From NCBI RefSeq assembly GCF_003171515.1, contig NC_089391.1, positions 3,720,001-3,784,000 of the forward strand: 64,000 nucleotides of DNA. Reading direction: 5' to 3'. Shown one piece after another: positions 1 through 9,423 of the stretch. Position 1 is the first letter of the stretch. Each line of letters opens with the position of its first letter. Source of the stretch: Pyrenophora tritici-repentis (Eukaryota; Ascomycota; Dothideomycetes; Pleosporales; Pleosporaceae). The notes beneath the pieces were generated by a model. It ran no database searches and was not told where the DNA came from. It was given only the letters and a program-made list of their open reading frames with translations. The translations under genes and the position numbers were made by a program.

Positions 1-117
1 TCACTCTGCGATGGCTGCCTAGAGTTACAGACCGCTATGATAGTTACATTTGAATGATAACGTGTTCCGACAGTGTCGTCAATCAACTATCTCCCCTTGC
101 CCTCTACTCCGGACTGT
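1..117. other. Gene-free window edge
   Basis: Downstream flank of the RING gene; no feature seen. Confidence 0.5.
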
Positions 118-1311
118 TCACGCCCCTAGCTCCCTGAACGCCACGTCCGTCTCCTCTAACCGCCAGATCAAGCCACTCCCTACGTCATTCCACATCAACA
201 GGAACATATAGTTGACTTGATTTGTAGCCAACCTCCTGTTCAGCTGCCTGATCAACTTGTCCTTCCAATCCTCGTCACTAAACTCAACATGATTGGCTTT
301 ATCGTGCTCATCGCTACCGCTATACACATCAAAGTATACCTCACTTGCCTGTGCTGCGAGGTCAACAGCTCGCATGATGTGCGTCTGCAACCTGGTACGA
401 TCTTCTAGCATCTCTGCCGTCGCGTTTGAGATTGTCGGGCGGCGTGGGCGGCGAGTGCAGATGTGTGCGCGACAATGTGGGCAGAGAGTACTATTATTAG
501 AGGTACTGTTGAGCCAGGCATCCATACAAGGTTTTCCGATGATGTGATCGCAGACATTTAGGCGAAATGCGGTATGCTTGGTGCCATCGTATTGAGCGAG
601 GCAGATGCAGCAGAGCACTGAATGATCTCTTTCTTGCGAAACTTCCTCTTTCCCTCGAAGACGCATCCGGTGTGATGGGACGACTTGACCGAAATCGTTG
701 ATGTCGTGGTCTGAACCAACATTCTCCATTTCGGTGTCATGCATTATTTCTTGGTTCAACATATCCAGTTGTGTAAGGGTCGTCAGCATCTGCAGTTTGA
801 ATAGGATTGCCAAATCATTGAACTCTTGCTCAACGTTTGGGTCTTCTTTCATCAGGTCGATTGGCTCTTCTTTGAGGACATCTAGCAAGACCGAATTTCG
901 GAGGCTCCTAATCCGATATTTGACTCCAGTCAATGTGCTCATGTTCGTCATCCCGCTTTTAGCCTCATCCACGCGCTTTCGGCATCGTAGAGTTGCGCGG
1001 TAGAAGTTATCATGGTCCCGGATAAACGTAGCGAGGTTTTCGGGAAGGTGAAAGAGAGTTATAAACTCTACATTTCGTAGTTGTTCTGCGTATGTCATGT
1101 CGTTACGATCAAGTTTGTCCAGAGCTTTCATAGTGCGTTCGGCATATACTCCATCGCGCTCATATTGGTGCTCAGAAATCTTCTGCTCGAAGACAGTACG
1201 AAGGCGATCGACTATGCCCACAGGGATATGTATTTTCTGCATATTGGTATCGATTGATGCGGACTTGTATGGCTCTTCGGACGGATTGCTGGGTTGAAAT
1301 AGGATTGACAT
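118..1311 (-). CDS. RING-finger protein, probable E3 ubiquitin ligase
   Basis: Single-exon frame of 397 residues when started at the ATG at 1311; an upstream in-frame ATG at 1470 would add 53 residues that look like translated leader. A RING-type zinc finger lies at about residues 234-280: a CxxC pair, then C-x-H, a lone C and a final CPHC pair. The usual fifth ligand (H-x2-[H/C]) is a glycine (DHIIGKPC), a variant often met in fungal RING proteins. The N-terminal 230 residues have no recognised domain and are rich in charged helical sequence. RING proteins recruit ubiquitin-conjugating enzymes; the substrate is unknown. It could also be a non-catalytic RING adaptor. Domain call is secure, function inferred. 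Confidence 0.75.
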   Translation of the reverse strand: MSILFQPSNPSEEPYKSASIDTNMQKIHIPVGIVDRLRTVFEQKISEHQYERDGVYAERTMKALDKLDRNDMTYAEQLRNVEFITLFHLPENLATFIRDHDNFYRATLRCRKRVDEAKSGMTNMSTLTGVKYRIRSLRNSVLLDVLKEEPIDLMKEDPNVEQEFNDLAILFKLQMLTTLTQLDMLNQEIMHDTEMENVGSDHDINDFGQVVPSHRMRLRGKEEVSQERDHSVLCCICLAQYDGTKHTAFRLNVCDHIIGKPCMDAWLNSTSNNSTLCPHCRAHICTRRPRRPTISNATAEMLEDRTRLQTHIMRAVDLAAQASEVYFDVYSGSDEHDKANHVEFSDEDWKDKLIRQLNRRLATNQVNYMFLLMWNDVGSGLIWRLEETDVAFRELGA

Positions 1312-1867
1312 GATGACTGCAATGCTTCGTGTCGAGCTAAGTGACCATGTTGGAGTAGATCCGAGGAGGTCAAGTAAAGGCAGCCTACGTAAAAGTGGCA
1401 TAATTTTTGATGCGCAGCGGTGATCCGACCAACTATGACCGGTATAAGGTGACAGAAGGAGAGTTGTCATTGAAAATTACCCAGAATAAATACTTTAAGT
1501 AACTAAGGGTTCTGAATGTGACCGCGCAAACACAAAAAGGTGTCCCATGGTACAGGGTACAGGGTACGAGTAAGGGTTCTCCTCGACCTCGAATTTGCAG
1601 CGTCGATGTAATTTTCTAAAGTCTTTTAAATGTGGTAGTTTTGTGTGCATCGGGTCGACTGTACCGTGGTACCAGAGTCGCTACCCTATTTTGAGCAGGA
1701 CACTGGACGAAAGCAACAGCAGAAATTATTCAAGCACATACTGATCTGATTGAAGACTCTAGTTTGGCGGCTCGGCTTTGTACGGGCCAAATCTGCCAGT
1801 GTACAACTTTTGCCGATAAGCAATACGGGACGTATTCGCCTCTACGGTACCTCTGACAATATCATGG
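1312..1867. other. Intergenic: RING gene upstream region and 3' flank of the next gene
   Basis: Holds the putative leader of the RING gene and a small tandem repeat of GGTACAG near 1550-1572. No other feature is visible. Confidence 0.5.
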
Positions 1868-3097
1868 CTACGCAAAGCTACCCAAGAGTGAATCTACATC
1901 CACCTTCTTGTTAGCGCGAAGCTTCTTTTTCTTTCCATCTCCATCCCTTCTCTCATCCTGGTATGTGTTGCTCAGAGGGCGCTTGCTTACTTGACCAGGC
2001 ATATGTTCAGGCTCCCGAAAGAACCATTTAATACTACTCGATAAAGTAGGCCCGTTCATGGCATCATAGATCATGGCTAGTGACCTGTAGGCATTTTTTT
2101 CGTGTGGCTCTTTTGAGAGAGTGAGGGAGAGATCGTATAGTTGTCGCGTCTTGATGGCGTCTCCAATCTCGCGGTCATCCCAGATAGCCGAAGGGCTACT
2201 TTTCACGCACAGGATGCTAGAGAGATCTATGTCAACAGAGCACCGGATGTCTCGATATCTTGCTGCTTACTCTTGCGGAGACTTGGTAGACCAATCCATC
2301 CAACCCTCTATGGTGTCAGGGCCCCTATTGTGATCATATATACCAACGAGGTTGAGAGCTTTAAAAGAAGCGATGTGCTTGAGCAAAGAGTCTCTCTGGA
2401 TCCCACGGGGGCTATAGAAAAAAAGTACGCGTAGCTTCTGGAAAGCACCACTTTCATGTACAATGCGTCCCCAGTCACGAATTGGATCGACGTAAGTACC
2501 AGCTACTCTCTCAACCCTTAGTGCGAGAACAGCAAGTGAATTGATCTTGGTGAGGGCTGCCAGGTCTTCGATTATCAGATCATGGCACCGGATTGAAAGA
2601 AAAGTCAACATGCTGACATCGAGCCTGGATAAGCGATCCACTATAGAGGGAAGCTGTCGGGACGCAAATGACATAGAATGAACATCCACTTCGTGGAAAC
2701 GAAACGTAGCATGTTGTTTAATGTCGTTGGGATATACGCCGTGAAAGAGGCTCCATGTTTTAAAAGTGAGGGTATCACTGTATTCGTCAGTCAAGCATCA
2801 AGTGGAGTTTCTGATACAATCTTCTACTTACTTGGATGTCACATGATCGTAAAGCCGACGAGCATACGTCCATGTAAGCCATTGGAGTGCCTCTGGCTCC
2901 ATGTCGTCTATATTCCATATACAAGCACGCAGTACCATTGACTGAAGAGTGGGGCATCTTTGGCCTTTATTCCGAAATTCCGCAGGATTTATTCTTTTAC
3001 CTCGACATTGGCTCGCCCATGTCTTTCTCATTGTTCGAACACTGTCAGACGTCGTCTCTCTGTAGACTAGACCAGAGGAAGGATCAAAGCTCGACAT
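1868..3097 (-). CDS. Orphan fungal protein, F-box/LRR-like, unknown function
   Basis: Three-exon model: 3097-2832, 2777-2271 and 2216-1868, with two 54-bp introns (GTAAGT...CAG and GTAAGC...TAG) that both keep frame, giving 373 residues. An earlier ATG at 3229 is possible (417 residues). Leucine-spaced segments in the middle (for example MLTFLSIRCHDLIIEDL and LAVLALRVERV) resemble degenerate leucine-rich repeats. The C-terminus carries a basic stretch (GKKKKLRANKK) followed by DVDSLLGSFA, a pattern I associate with large lineage-expanded families of orphan proteins in pleosporalean fungi. No F-box is visible at the N-terminus. The function is not known and none is assigned. Confidence 0.6.
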
Positions 3098-3650
3098 GCT
3101 TGCATCTAGGCTTGAGACTGAAAGAATAATCCGGTACCAGATTAAAGGTACACCTGGGTGGTATAAAATACTTGACAGTGTGGGTAAGCGTGTCTGGCGA
3201 CTACACTGGCCTGTACACTGGCATGTCAAGTATCTTATGATATGACACCCGGGTGGTTGGGCTCAAAGTGACGCGTACGCCGGAAGGTCAGCGCGTCGGC
3301 GACGGACCCACAATTATCACGACGCTAATTCGTCAGTCATGTCACCTTCGACCTTGTCTAGCACCACATAGGACGTGACAGCCAGTGAGTATACTCCCAA
3401 GATCCCAGTCCATCATAGCTGTTTCCCATGCTGTTGGTTCCGATAGCTAGTCAACAGCAGGGACGACATCGGGCGTTCACCTTGGGAGACAAGTCGCTAA
3501 CAAGCGTCGGCACTTGAAACTCCGCAAATCGGCCATGGATGATGTGATCAATACAAATCTTCTCTTAAAATCCTTGCCTTCAAGCCTACTAAAAGAAGGA
3601 ATTCACTTTGTGCTTCCCCGTATTCGCTCATTCTGGTAAAATCGCCTACG
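3098..3650. promoter_or_regulatory. Divergent upstream region
   Basis: About 550 bp separate the start of the orphan LRR-like gene on the minus strand from the homocysteine methyltransferase start on the plus strand. It should hold both promoters; no specific site was recognised. Confidence 0.4.
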
Positions 3651-4610
3651 ATGACTTTTACAGCCCCACCAAACAGATTATCCGCACACATCGTAAAGGG
3701 GTCTCCCCTAATCCTAGACGGCGCACTGGCGACCTATCTCGAGACCCTTGGAGCAGACATAAGCGGTGCACTATGGTCCGCCTCCATCCTCCTGGACCAA
3801 CCATCGTTGATCAAGCAAACACACCTCGACTATTACCGCGCAAACGCAAATGTCGCAATCACAGCATCGTACCAAGCATCCATTCCCGGGCTAGTCAAGC
3901 ATCTGCAACTGAACGAAAAGGAAGCCAAAGACGTGGTCAAAAAGAGTGTGGAACTCGCCCAAGAGGCTCGAGACCAATACATCACTGAATCGACTGCAAA
4001 AGTCGGAAACCAGCTGTTCATTGCAGGAAGCGTAGGCCCCTATGGTGCGTTTCTCGCAGATGGCTCGGAATACCGCGGCGACTACTCTATCCCCAAAGAG
4101 GAGATGAAAGACTTCCACAGAGGACGCATTCAAGCTCTAGTAGAAGCCGGTGTAGATATCCTTGCCTGCGAGACAATACCATCAAAAGCAGAAACTGAGG
4201 CCATAATCGACCTCTTAACCACGGAATTTGCTTCGACAGAAGCCTGGTTTGGCTTCACCCTCCGAGACAGCGAGCATATCAGCGACGGGACGTCTCTGGC
4301 TGAGATCGCTGCATTATTCGATAACGTACAGCAAGTTGTTGCTCTAGGGTTCAACTGTGTGCCTGATGACCTCTCAGTGGCTGCACTCAAGACATTAAAA
4401 CCGCTAGTGAAGCGGGGGACGCTAGTTGTGTATCCTAATTCTGGGGAGCAATGGAACGCGCAAGCGAGAGAATGGGAAGGAAAGAGGACAGAGGGATCTA
4501 GTTTGGCTGAGAAGACGAGGGAATGGAGGGATGCTGGTGCGGGGCTGATTGGGGGGTGTTGTCGAACGACGCCAAAGGATATCGGAGTCATGAAGCAGGC
4601 TTTGGAATAG
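3651..4610 (+). CDS. Homocysteine S-methyltransferase
   Basis: Intron-less frame of 319 residues, the usual length for the family. It transfers a methyl group from S-methylmethionine (or S-adenosylmethionine) to homocysteine, making methionine, in the cytosol. The family zinc site is visible: Cys236 in GFNC and the Cys303-Cys304 pair in GGCCRTTP; the N-terminal DGALATYLE motif (Asp23) matches the conserved DGG-type substrate loop, here with Ala. Yeast homologues are MHT1 and SAM4; bacterial ones are MmuM. Which methyl donor is preferred cannot be told from sequence. It lies convergent with MED11. Confidence 0.93.
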   Translation: MTFTAPPNRLSAHIVKGSPLILDGALATYLETLGADISGALWSASILLDQPSLIKQTHLDYYRANANVAITASYQASIPGLVKHLQLNEKEAKDVVKKSVELAQEARDQYITESTAKVGNQLFIAGSVGPYGAFLADGSEYRGDYSIPKEEMKDFHRGRIQALVEAGVDILACETIPSKAETEAIIDLLTTEFASTEAWFGFTLRDSEHISDGTSLAEIAALFDNVQQVVALGFNCVPDDLSVAALKTLKPLVKRGTLVVYPNSGEQWNAQAREWEGKRTEGSSLAEKTREWRDAGAGLIGGCCRTTPKDIGVMKQALE

Positions 4611-4999
4611 GATGGATGATACATAAAGGGATAGAGTGACTTTGGTTGGAGAAAGGTGATGTACTTGACGGAAACCGCATTAGACATGACTGTATTGGTG
4701 CTGAATTCTATATACACCACCTTTTGTGGATGGGCTGGCCTGTTCAGCATCTGGGAGGGTGTTGAGAAGTCAGGTTTGCGACAGAGTATTCACAAAAAGT
4801 GTCCTGCAATGAACAGTCTGACTGCTTGCTCCATGGCGCCTGCTCCCGGCAGTTTGTCAAACCCTGAACCAACTGCGTCATAGTGATGCTTGATGTAGCG
4901 CTCGCGGCGTGTTGTGTTATTTACCCTTAGACCTGGGCGCTTTTGGGCCTCAGGCCTTTCGTCGGCTGTGTACCTTGTTGTGCGCATCCTCCAATGATC
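4611..4999. other. Convergent intergenic region
   Basis: About 390 bp between the 3' ends of the homocysteine methyltransferase and MED11. Both 3' untranslated regions must lie here; no other feature is seen. Confidence 0.5.
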
Positions 5000-5608
5000 T
5001 CATCCGTCCACTACCATGTCCTCAGTAGCCGAAGCCTCCCGGGTCCGTTTCTGTAATTCCTCCAGTATTAACTTGGCCCGATCCAAGACGTCCTCAGCAC
5101 CGACCTGTCCTGAGCTCGCTCTCGCGTTCAGTACCCCAACATCAAACTCACCATAGCCTCCATTCTTCACATCCTTTTCCGGATCTACGACCTCTTCTTC
5201 ACGCTTGTCTTTCTGATTCTTGCCGACGGCAGTGAACTTTGGATGGCTCTTGGGTATGACCTTGTATCTCTCGAGAGCGTTGATTTGCTTTACCAGTTCA
5301 CTTCGTATCAATTCGCAGGACATTCCACAAAATATAGCGTTCAAGCGAAAGGCTTCTTTGCGTGCATCGAGGGTTCCGGGTTGACATTGCATGGCATCGT
5401 TCTGGAACGGGATAGGGTCGTTGGTGAGTTGGGACAGTGCGGTCGCAAAGTACTTTAGTAGTTTGGGGATTTGGTGGTTGATCTCGTTGAGGGTGTCGAT
5501 ATGTTCGGCGGCGACTTCGCGGTACGTCTTTGGCTCGTCGGACCTCTTCTCTGGAGCAGCGGTACCCTCAGATTGTTGCTGCTCGATTTGGGTTGCGTCG
5601 GTGGACAT
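5000..5608 (-). CDS. MED11: Mediator complex subunit 11
   Basis: Single-exon frame; the ATG at 5608 (MSTDATQIEQ) is chosen over one 12 codons upstream, giving 202 residues. The core AAEHIDTLNEINHQIPKLL followed by an Ala/Leu-rich helix and, after a short loop, a second helical region (EAFRLNAIFCGMSCELIRSEL) matches fungal Med11, a helical subunit of the Mediator head module that pairs with Med22 and contacts TFIIH. The tail is low-complexity and charged. Acts in the nucleus in RNA polymerase II initiation. Assignment rests on the helix pattern and size; moderately sure. Confidence 0.75.
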   Translation of the reverse strand: MSTDATQIEQQQSEGTAAPEKRSDEPKTYREVAAEHIDTLNEINHQIPKLLKYFATALSQLTNDPIPFQNDAMQCQPGTLDARKEAFRLNAIFCGMSCELIRSELVKQINALERYKVIPKSHPKFTAVGKNQKDKREEEVVDPEKDVKNGGYGEFDVGVLNARASSGQVGAEDVLDRAKLILEELQKRTREASATEDMVVDG

Positions 5609-6079
5609 GGTGGGGTGTTTGGGTATGGGGGATATGAGCGACAAACGGAATTGGAATTTGATTCAATGGCAAATGGGCATAGGAGTGGTATATAAGACCC
5701 TGCGACAATAGCGCAATTATAAGAAAGTTACGCGACAAAGGTTCGACTCCACCTCTTGCAACGATCAAGCAAGGGCTGGGAAAGCTTGAGCTCCGTACGT
5801 AGGCGCACCGCCACATCTTGGCGGGCCGCGCGATTGAGGCCTCACCTCCGACCTCCACTCCGCAACACCGCAAGCCTCGTGCATGACCTCGGACGCGACC
5901 TACCTGTTCATACCTATTATTCACGTGTCGCGAGACTCTAAATACCACGTACGACTTATAATCAATCATCCAAGTATAGATTCGGCCCTCCATGGGCATT
6001 GCGACCGCCCGGTAACCGTAAGACGTGAAGGAACAGCTCCGCGGCTGCATTATAGAAGAAGGGAAAGAGCTTCATCGCA
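5609..6079. promoter_or_regulatory. Bidirectional promoter region, MED11 / TAF5
   Basis: The two start codons face away from each other with 471 bp between them, so both promoters must sit here. No clear TATA box is seen on either side. A GGTTCGACTCC string near 5738 resembles a tRNA T-arm but has no matching arms. Confidence 0.5.
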
Positions 6080-8679
6080 ATGTCGGGGCCCCCGCAAGGG
6101 CCCGGGCCTGTGAGGGCCATGAGCGTAGGGAATGGTCCGCCCAGTGCTGGCTTACCACCACACAGCGCGATGCCTCCGCAAGGCGGTCCACCACCACCAG
6201 GTTCTTCTGGACCGCAATCGCAGCAGAATTTGAACCAAATAGTAGGTGGACATCTCTCATATACTTCTTCCTTTTGTTGTCAGTTTGGCTGCACCCGCGC
6301 TTGTGTAAACCTGAGTACTGTGCGTTGTCTCAGCGGATTATATTGGTACAAACGCCAGATTTTGTTTGCCATTCACCTCCATCTTTCACTGCCCGGGTAA
6401 AGCCCCGGAGCCCTTAGCCTTGGATGCCCCGCCTGGCCTTGGGGTCACTCTTATAAATTGTCATAATTTTGGGCTCAACCTGCTCGCATACAGCAACTGC
6501 TCACAAATCTGCGCGCTCTTCACTACATATCAGCGGCAGCGCGTCCGGACAGCTGAACACGAGTCAATTGAGCGGACAGGCTTTGCTAACCAATATGCAG
6601 GTACTTGAATATCTCTCCAAGAAGGGCTATGTCCGCACCGAAGCGATGCTCCGCAAGGAGTCCGAACCGCAAACCAACGGTCAGCCTCTGACAGCGCAGA
6701 GTACCGAAGCTGGCGGCGCGAAGTACACGAAGGCGTTTGAGCTTCTGCGCAAATACACCGAGGACAATTTGGACTTGTACAGGCCGGAGCTACGTAAGCT
6801 ACTATGGCCTGTCTTCGTCTACTCGTTCTTGGACTTGGTTCGCGACTTCTACACAAAGGATGCAGAGACGTTCTTTACGGCCTATCACGGCTTGTTCGAG
6901 CGGGACCACGACGAGGACGTCAAGACACTTCGTCAGGTGCGGCTACAAGCTCACTTACAGGAGAGTCGCATAGCGAAGCTGTACCTCGACAACAAGTATC
7001 GTATAACGCTGACAACTATGCCATTCTTTAACCTAGTTCAATTCCTTGAATCCAAGCACTTTGACGGAGGTTCGACAATCATTGACGTCATTCGGGAGCA
7101 CCTGAACATCGTCACAGTTGACCGAACTGCAACTGCGGAGAAAAGCATCGCAGCCATTCTTGCTAGCGGACATGGCGAAGACGAGCTTCCGGCAGAAGAC
7201 GAAGGCATTCCAGGCCACGCTCCCGGTCATCCGCTCACCACGCGCCACGATCCTGACGCCGACGCAGCGCGCATTAGGCTGCAATTGGGGGCATACCCAC
7301 AAGAGCAAGAGCTACAAGACGACGTTCGAGCTGCTCTGCAGGACGAGGACGCTAAGTCCGCGCCAAGACCAGGTCAGCTGAGTTTGGTAGAGGAATTTGA
7401 GCAACGTATTAAACGTGAGCCCACAGAGGACGGTCCGTCGCGTGAGTTTGTTCCTCTGCCACCCTCGCTTGCTCGCGACGTCTCCATGGAAGTTCAAAAG
7501 ATCATTGAACACCGTGATCGCTACAAGATGGAAGGCAGAACTGGCGGTGTTGGTCCCGCCGTCAGCGTTACCATGTACACCTTTCACAACACGTACGACA
7601 GGTAAGAGCTCACTTTGTATCACTTCCACGCCCATGGCTAACATTGCGATAGCATCAACTGCATAGACTTTTCAGGCGACAATCAGCTTGTAGCTGCTGG
7701 TATGAATGAGTCTTACATTCGTGTTTGGTCCATGGACGGCAGTCCTCTGACCTCCCCCAACGACACTGCCAACACCCAACCTTCATCTTCTCGGCGCTTA
7801 GTCGGTCACTCTGGTCCTGTAACTGCAGTCGCATTCTCTCCGTCGACTGCAAACCCTGATCCCAACGGACCTCCGACCAACTCGGAATGTCTGCTGTCCT
7901 GCTCGGAAGATAAGACTGTCCGACTATGGTCACTGGACACATACACTTGTCTTGTCGCCTACCGCGGCCATGATAATCCGGTATGGGACGTTCAGTGGGG
8001 ACCCTATGGGCATTACTTCCTCACTGGCTCGAACGACCGCACTGCACGTCTTTGGTCAACCGATCATATTGAGCCTCTGCGCATCTACGTCGGCCATGAC
8101 AATGACGTCGATTGTGTCACTTTCCATCCAAACAACCTCTACATCTTCACAGGCTCTTGCGACCGCACAGTACGCATGTGGCATATTGCCGGTGGCAACT
8201 GTCTGCGCCTGTTCACCGGTCACACTGGCAATGTCACAGCCATATCATGTTCTCCCGACGGTAAGACACTTGCGTCCGCCGACGATGCGGGCAACATCAT
8301 ACTGTGGACACTCGACACTGGCAGACGGAAGAAGCGCATGCGTGGACACGGCAAGGGTGGTATCTGGTCGCTTTCCTGGAGCGTCGAGTCCAGTGTCCTA
8401 GTCTCTGCTGGAGCGGACAAGACAGTACGCGTTTGGGATGTGCTGCAGGAGCCCAGCGAGAAGGCTACTGATGGTGTGGCTGCGAAGGCGGATGGTGCCA
8501 TGACCACCAAAGGTGCAAGCGGAACGACGGTGACAGGAAAGAAGACCAGTAAGGAGACTGGTGTCTCGGCAGATCAGATCAGTGTGTTCCCAACAAAGGA
8601 GAGCCCCGTGTACAAGGTGCAGTTCACTCGAATGAACTTGGTCCTTGCTGGTGGTGCATATCTCCCGACTCGGCCTTAG
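6080..8679 (+). CDS. TAF5: TFIID subunit TAF5 (WD40 repeat)
   Basis: Three exons: 6080-6241, 6601-7601, 7653-8679; 729 residues. Intron 1 is unusually long (359 bp) but ends in CTAAC...CAG and joins NLNQI to VLEYLSKKGY, the normal TAF5 LisH start; intron 2 is 51 bp. Residues 1-50 are Pro/Gly/Gln-rich. A LisH motif (about 55-80) and the helical TAF5 N-terminal domain (about 100-230, AFELLRKYTEDNLDLYRPEL) follow, then an acidic linker and a WD40 propeller from about 390 (RGHDNPVWDVQWGP, GSNDRTARLWS, GSCDRTVRMWH, SAGADKTVRVWD). It scaffolds TFIID and, in many fungi, SAGA. A Lys/Ser/Thr-rich insertion sits before the last blade. Confidence 0.93.
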
Positions 8680-9423
8680 ATGGCAGCATAGCGCTGGGTG
8701 TTTGGAGTTTTTAGTTGTGAACTGGGCGTTCGAGTGTAAAAGCATAATGAGCCATAGTATACCCACATTAATGCACATCACCATTACTGCCATGGAGAAT
8801 TGCTCAATGAGGTTTCAGTTACGGACCGCGACTGCTGTGGTGATGCATGGCTAATTATAACAAGCAGTTGCTCACTGCAGATCCGTGCAATGATCAGGCC
8901 AGTACTACACTGAGGAAGGTCTTGATTTAGTTTTAGGAAGGTATGTTCACTGCGTGCGTTCCTGCGTTGTCGATCGTATGTACAAAAAATGTTGACCCGA
9001 GTCGGGATGAAGGAACTCTCACACGCAGCAGTGCCATTTCCCAATCTGATGCAGCGACTGCACTTTGCATTTCCTATCTTCGCTATGTGACGTATTCCAA
9101 TTTCATATTGCCGTGCGCTAGCCCCGCACTGTCTCTGTTGACCAGTGACGCTTGCGGTATGTTTCTGATACGGGACCGCGCCTTCCCCAACTCCTGCCCT
9201 CATCTTGCAACGATCACCCACACCTTGGCGCCTGGCCTCCGATAAAAGCCGTCTGCCGGTGTTTATAATCCTCCTCTTCTCACTCCAACCTCCTACACTC
9301 GTTTACCTCACTCCATCCGCCCCAGCATCGGCCTAGATTCTTTGGTCTCGCTATCTTTGCCATCAAGAACACTCTTTAATCTTCTCACCTACTACCACCA
9401 GCACTGTCATCTTGTCGCTAGCC
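8680..9423. promoter_or_regulatory. Intergenic, upstream of the GPI-anchored protein
   Basis: 744 bp without a convincing gene. A TATA-like GATAAAAG at 9241-9248 precedes a pyrimidine-rich stretch (9265-9420) typical of strong fungal promoters and leaders, just upstream of the wall-protein start. Confidence 0.5.

Noticed and set aside
5730..5765. GGTTCGACTCC, resembling a tRNA T-arm
   Set aside because: Flanking bases do not pair and no acceptor or D arm is found.
8784..9221. Minus-strand frame of 145 codons
   Set aside because: No domain or splice context; overlaps the promoter of the wall-protein gene.
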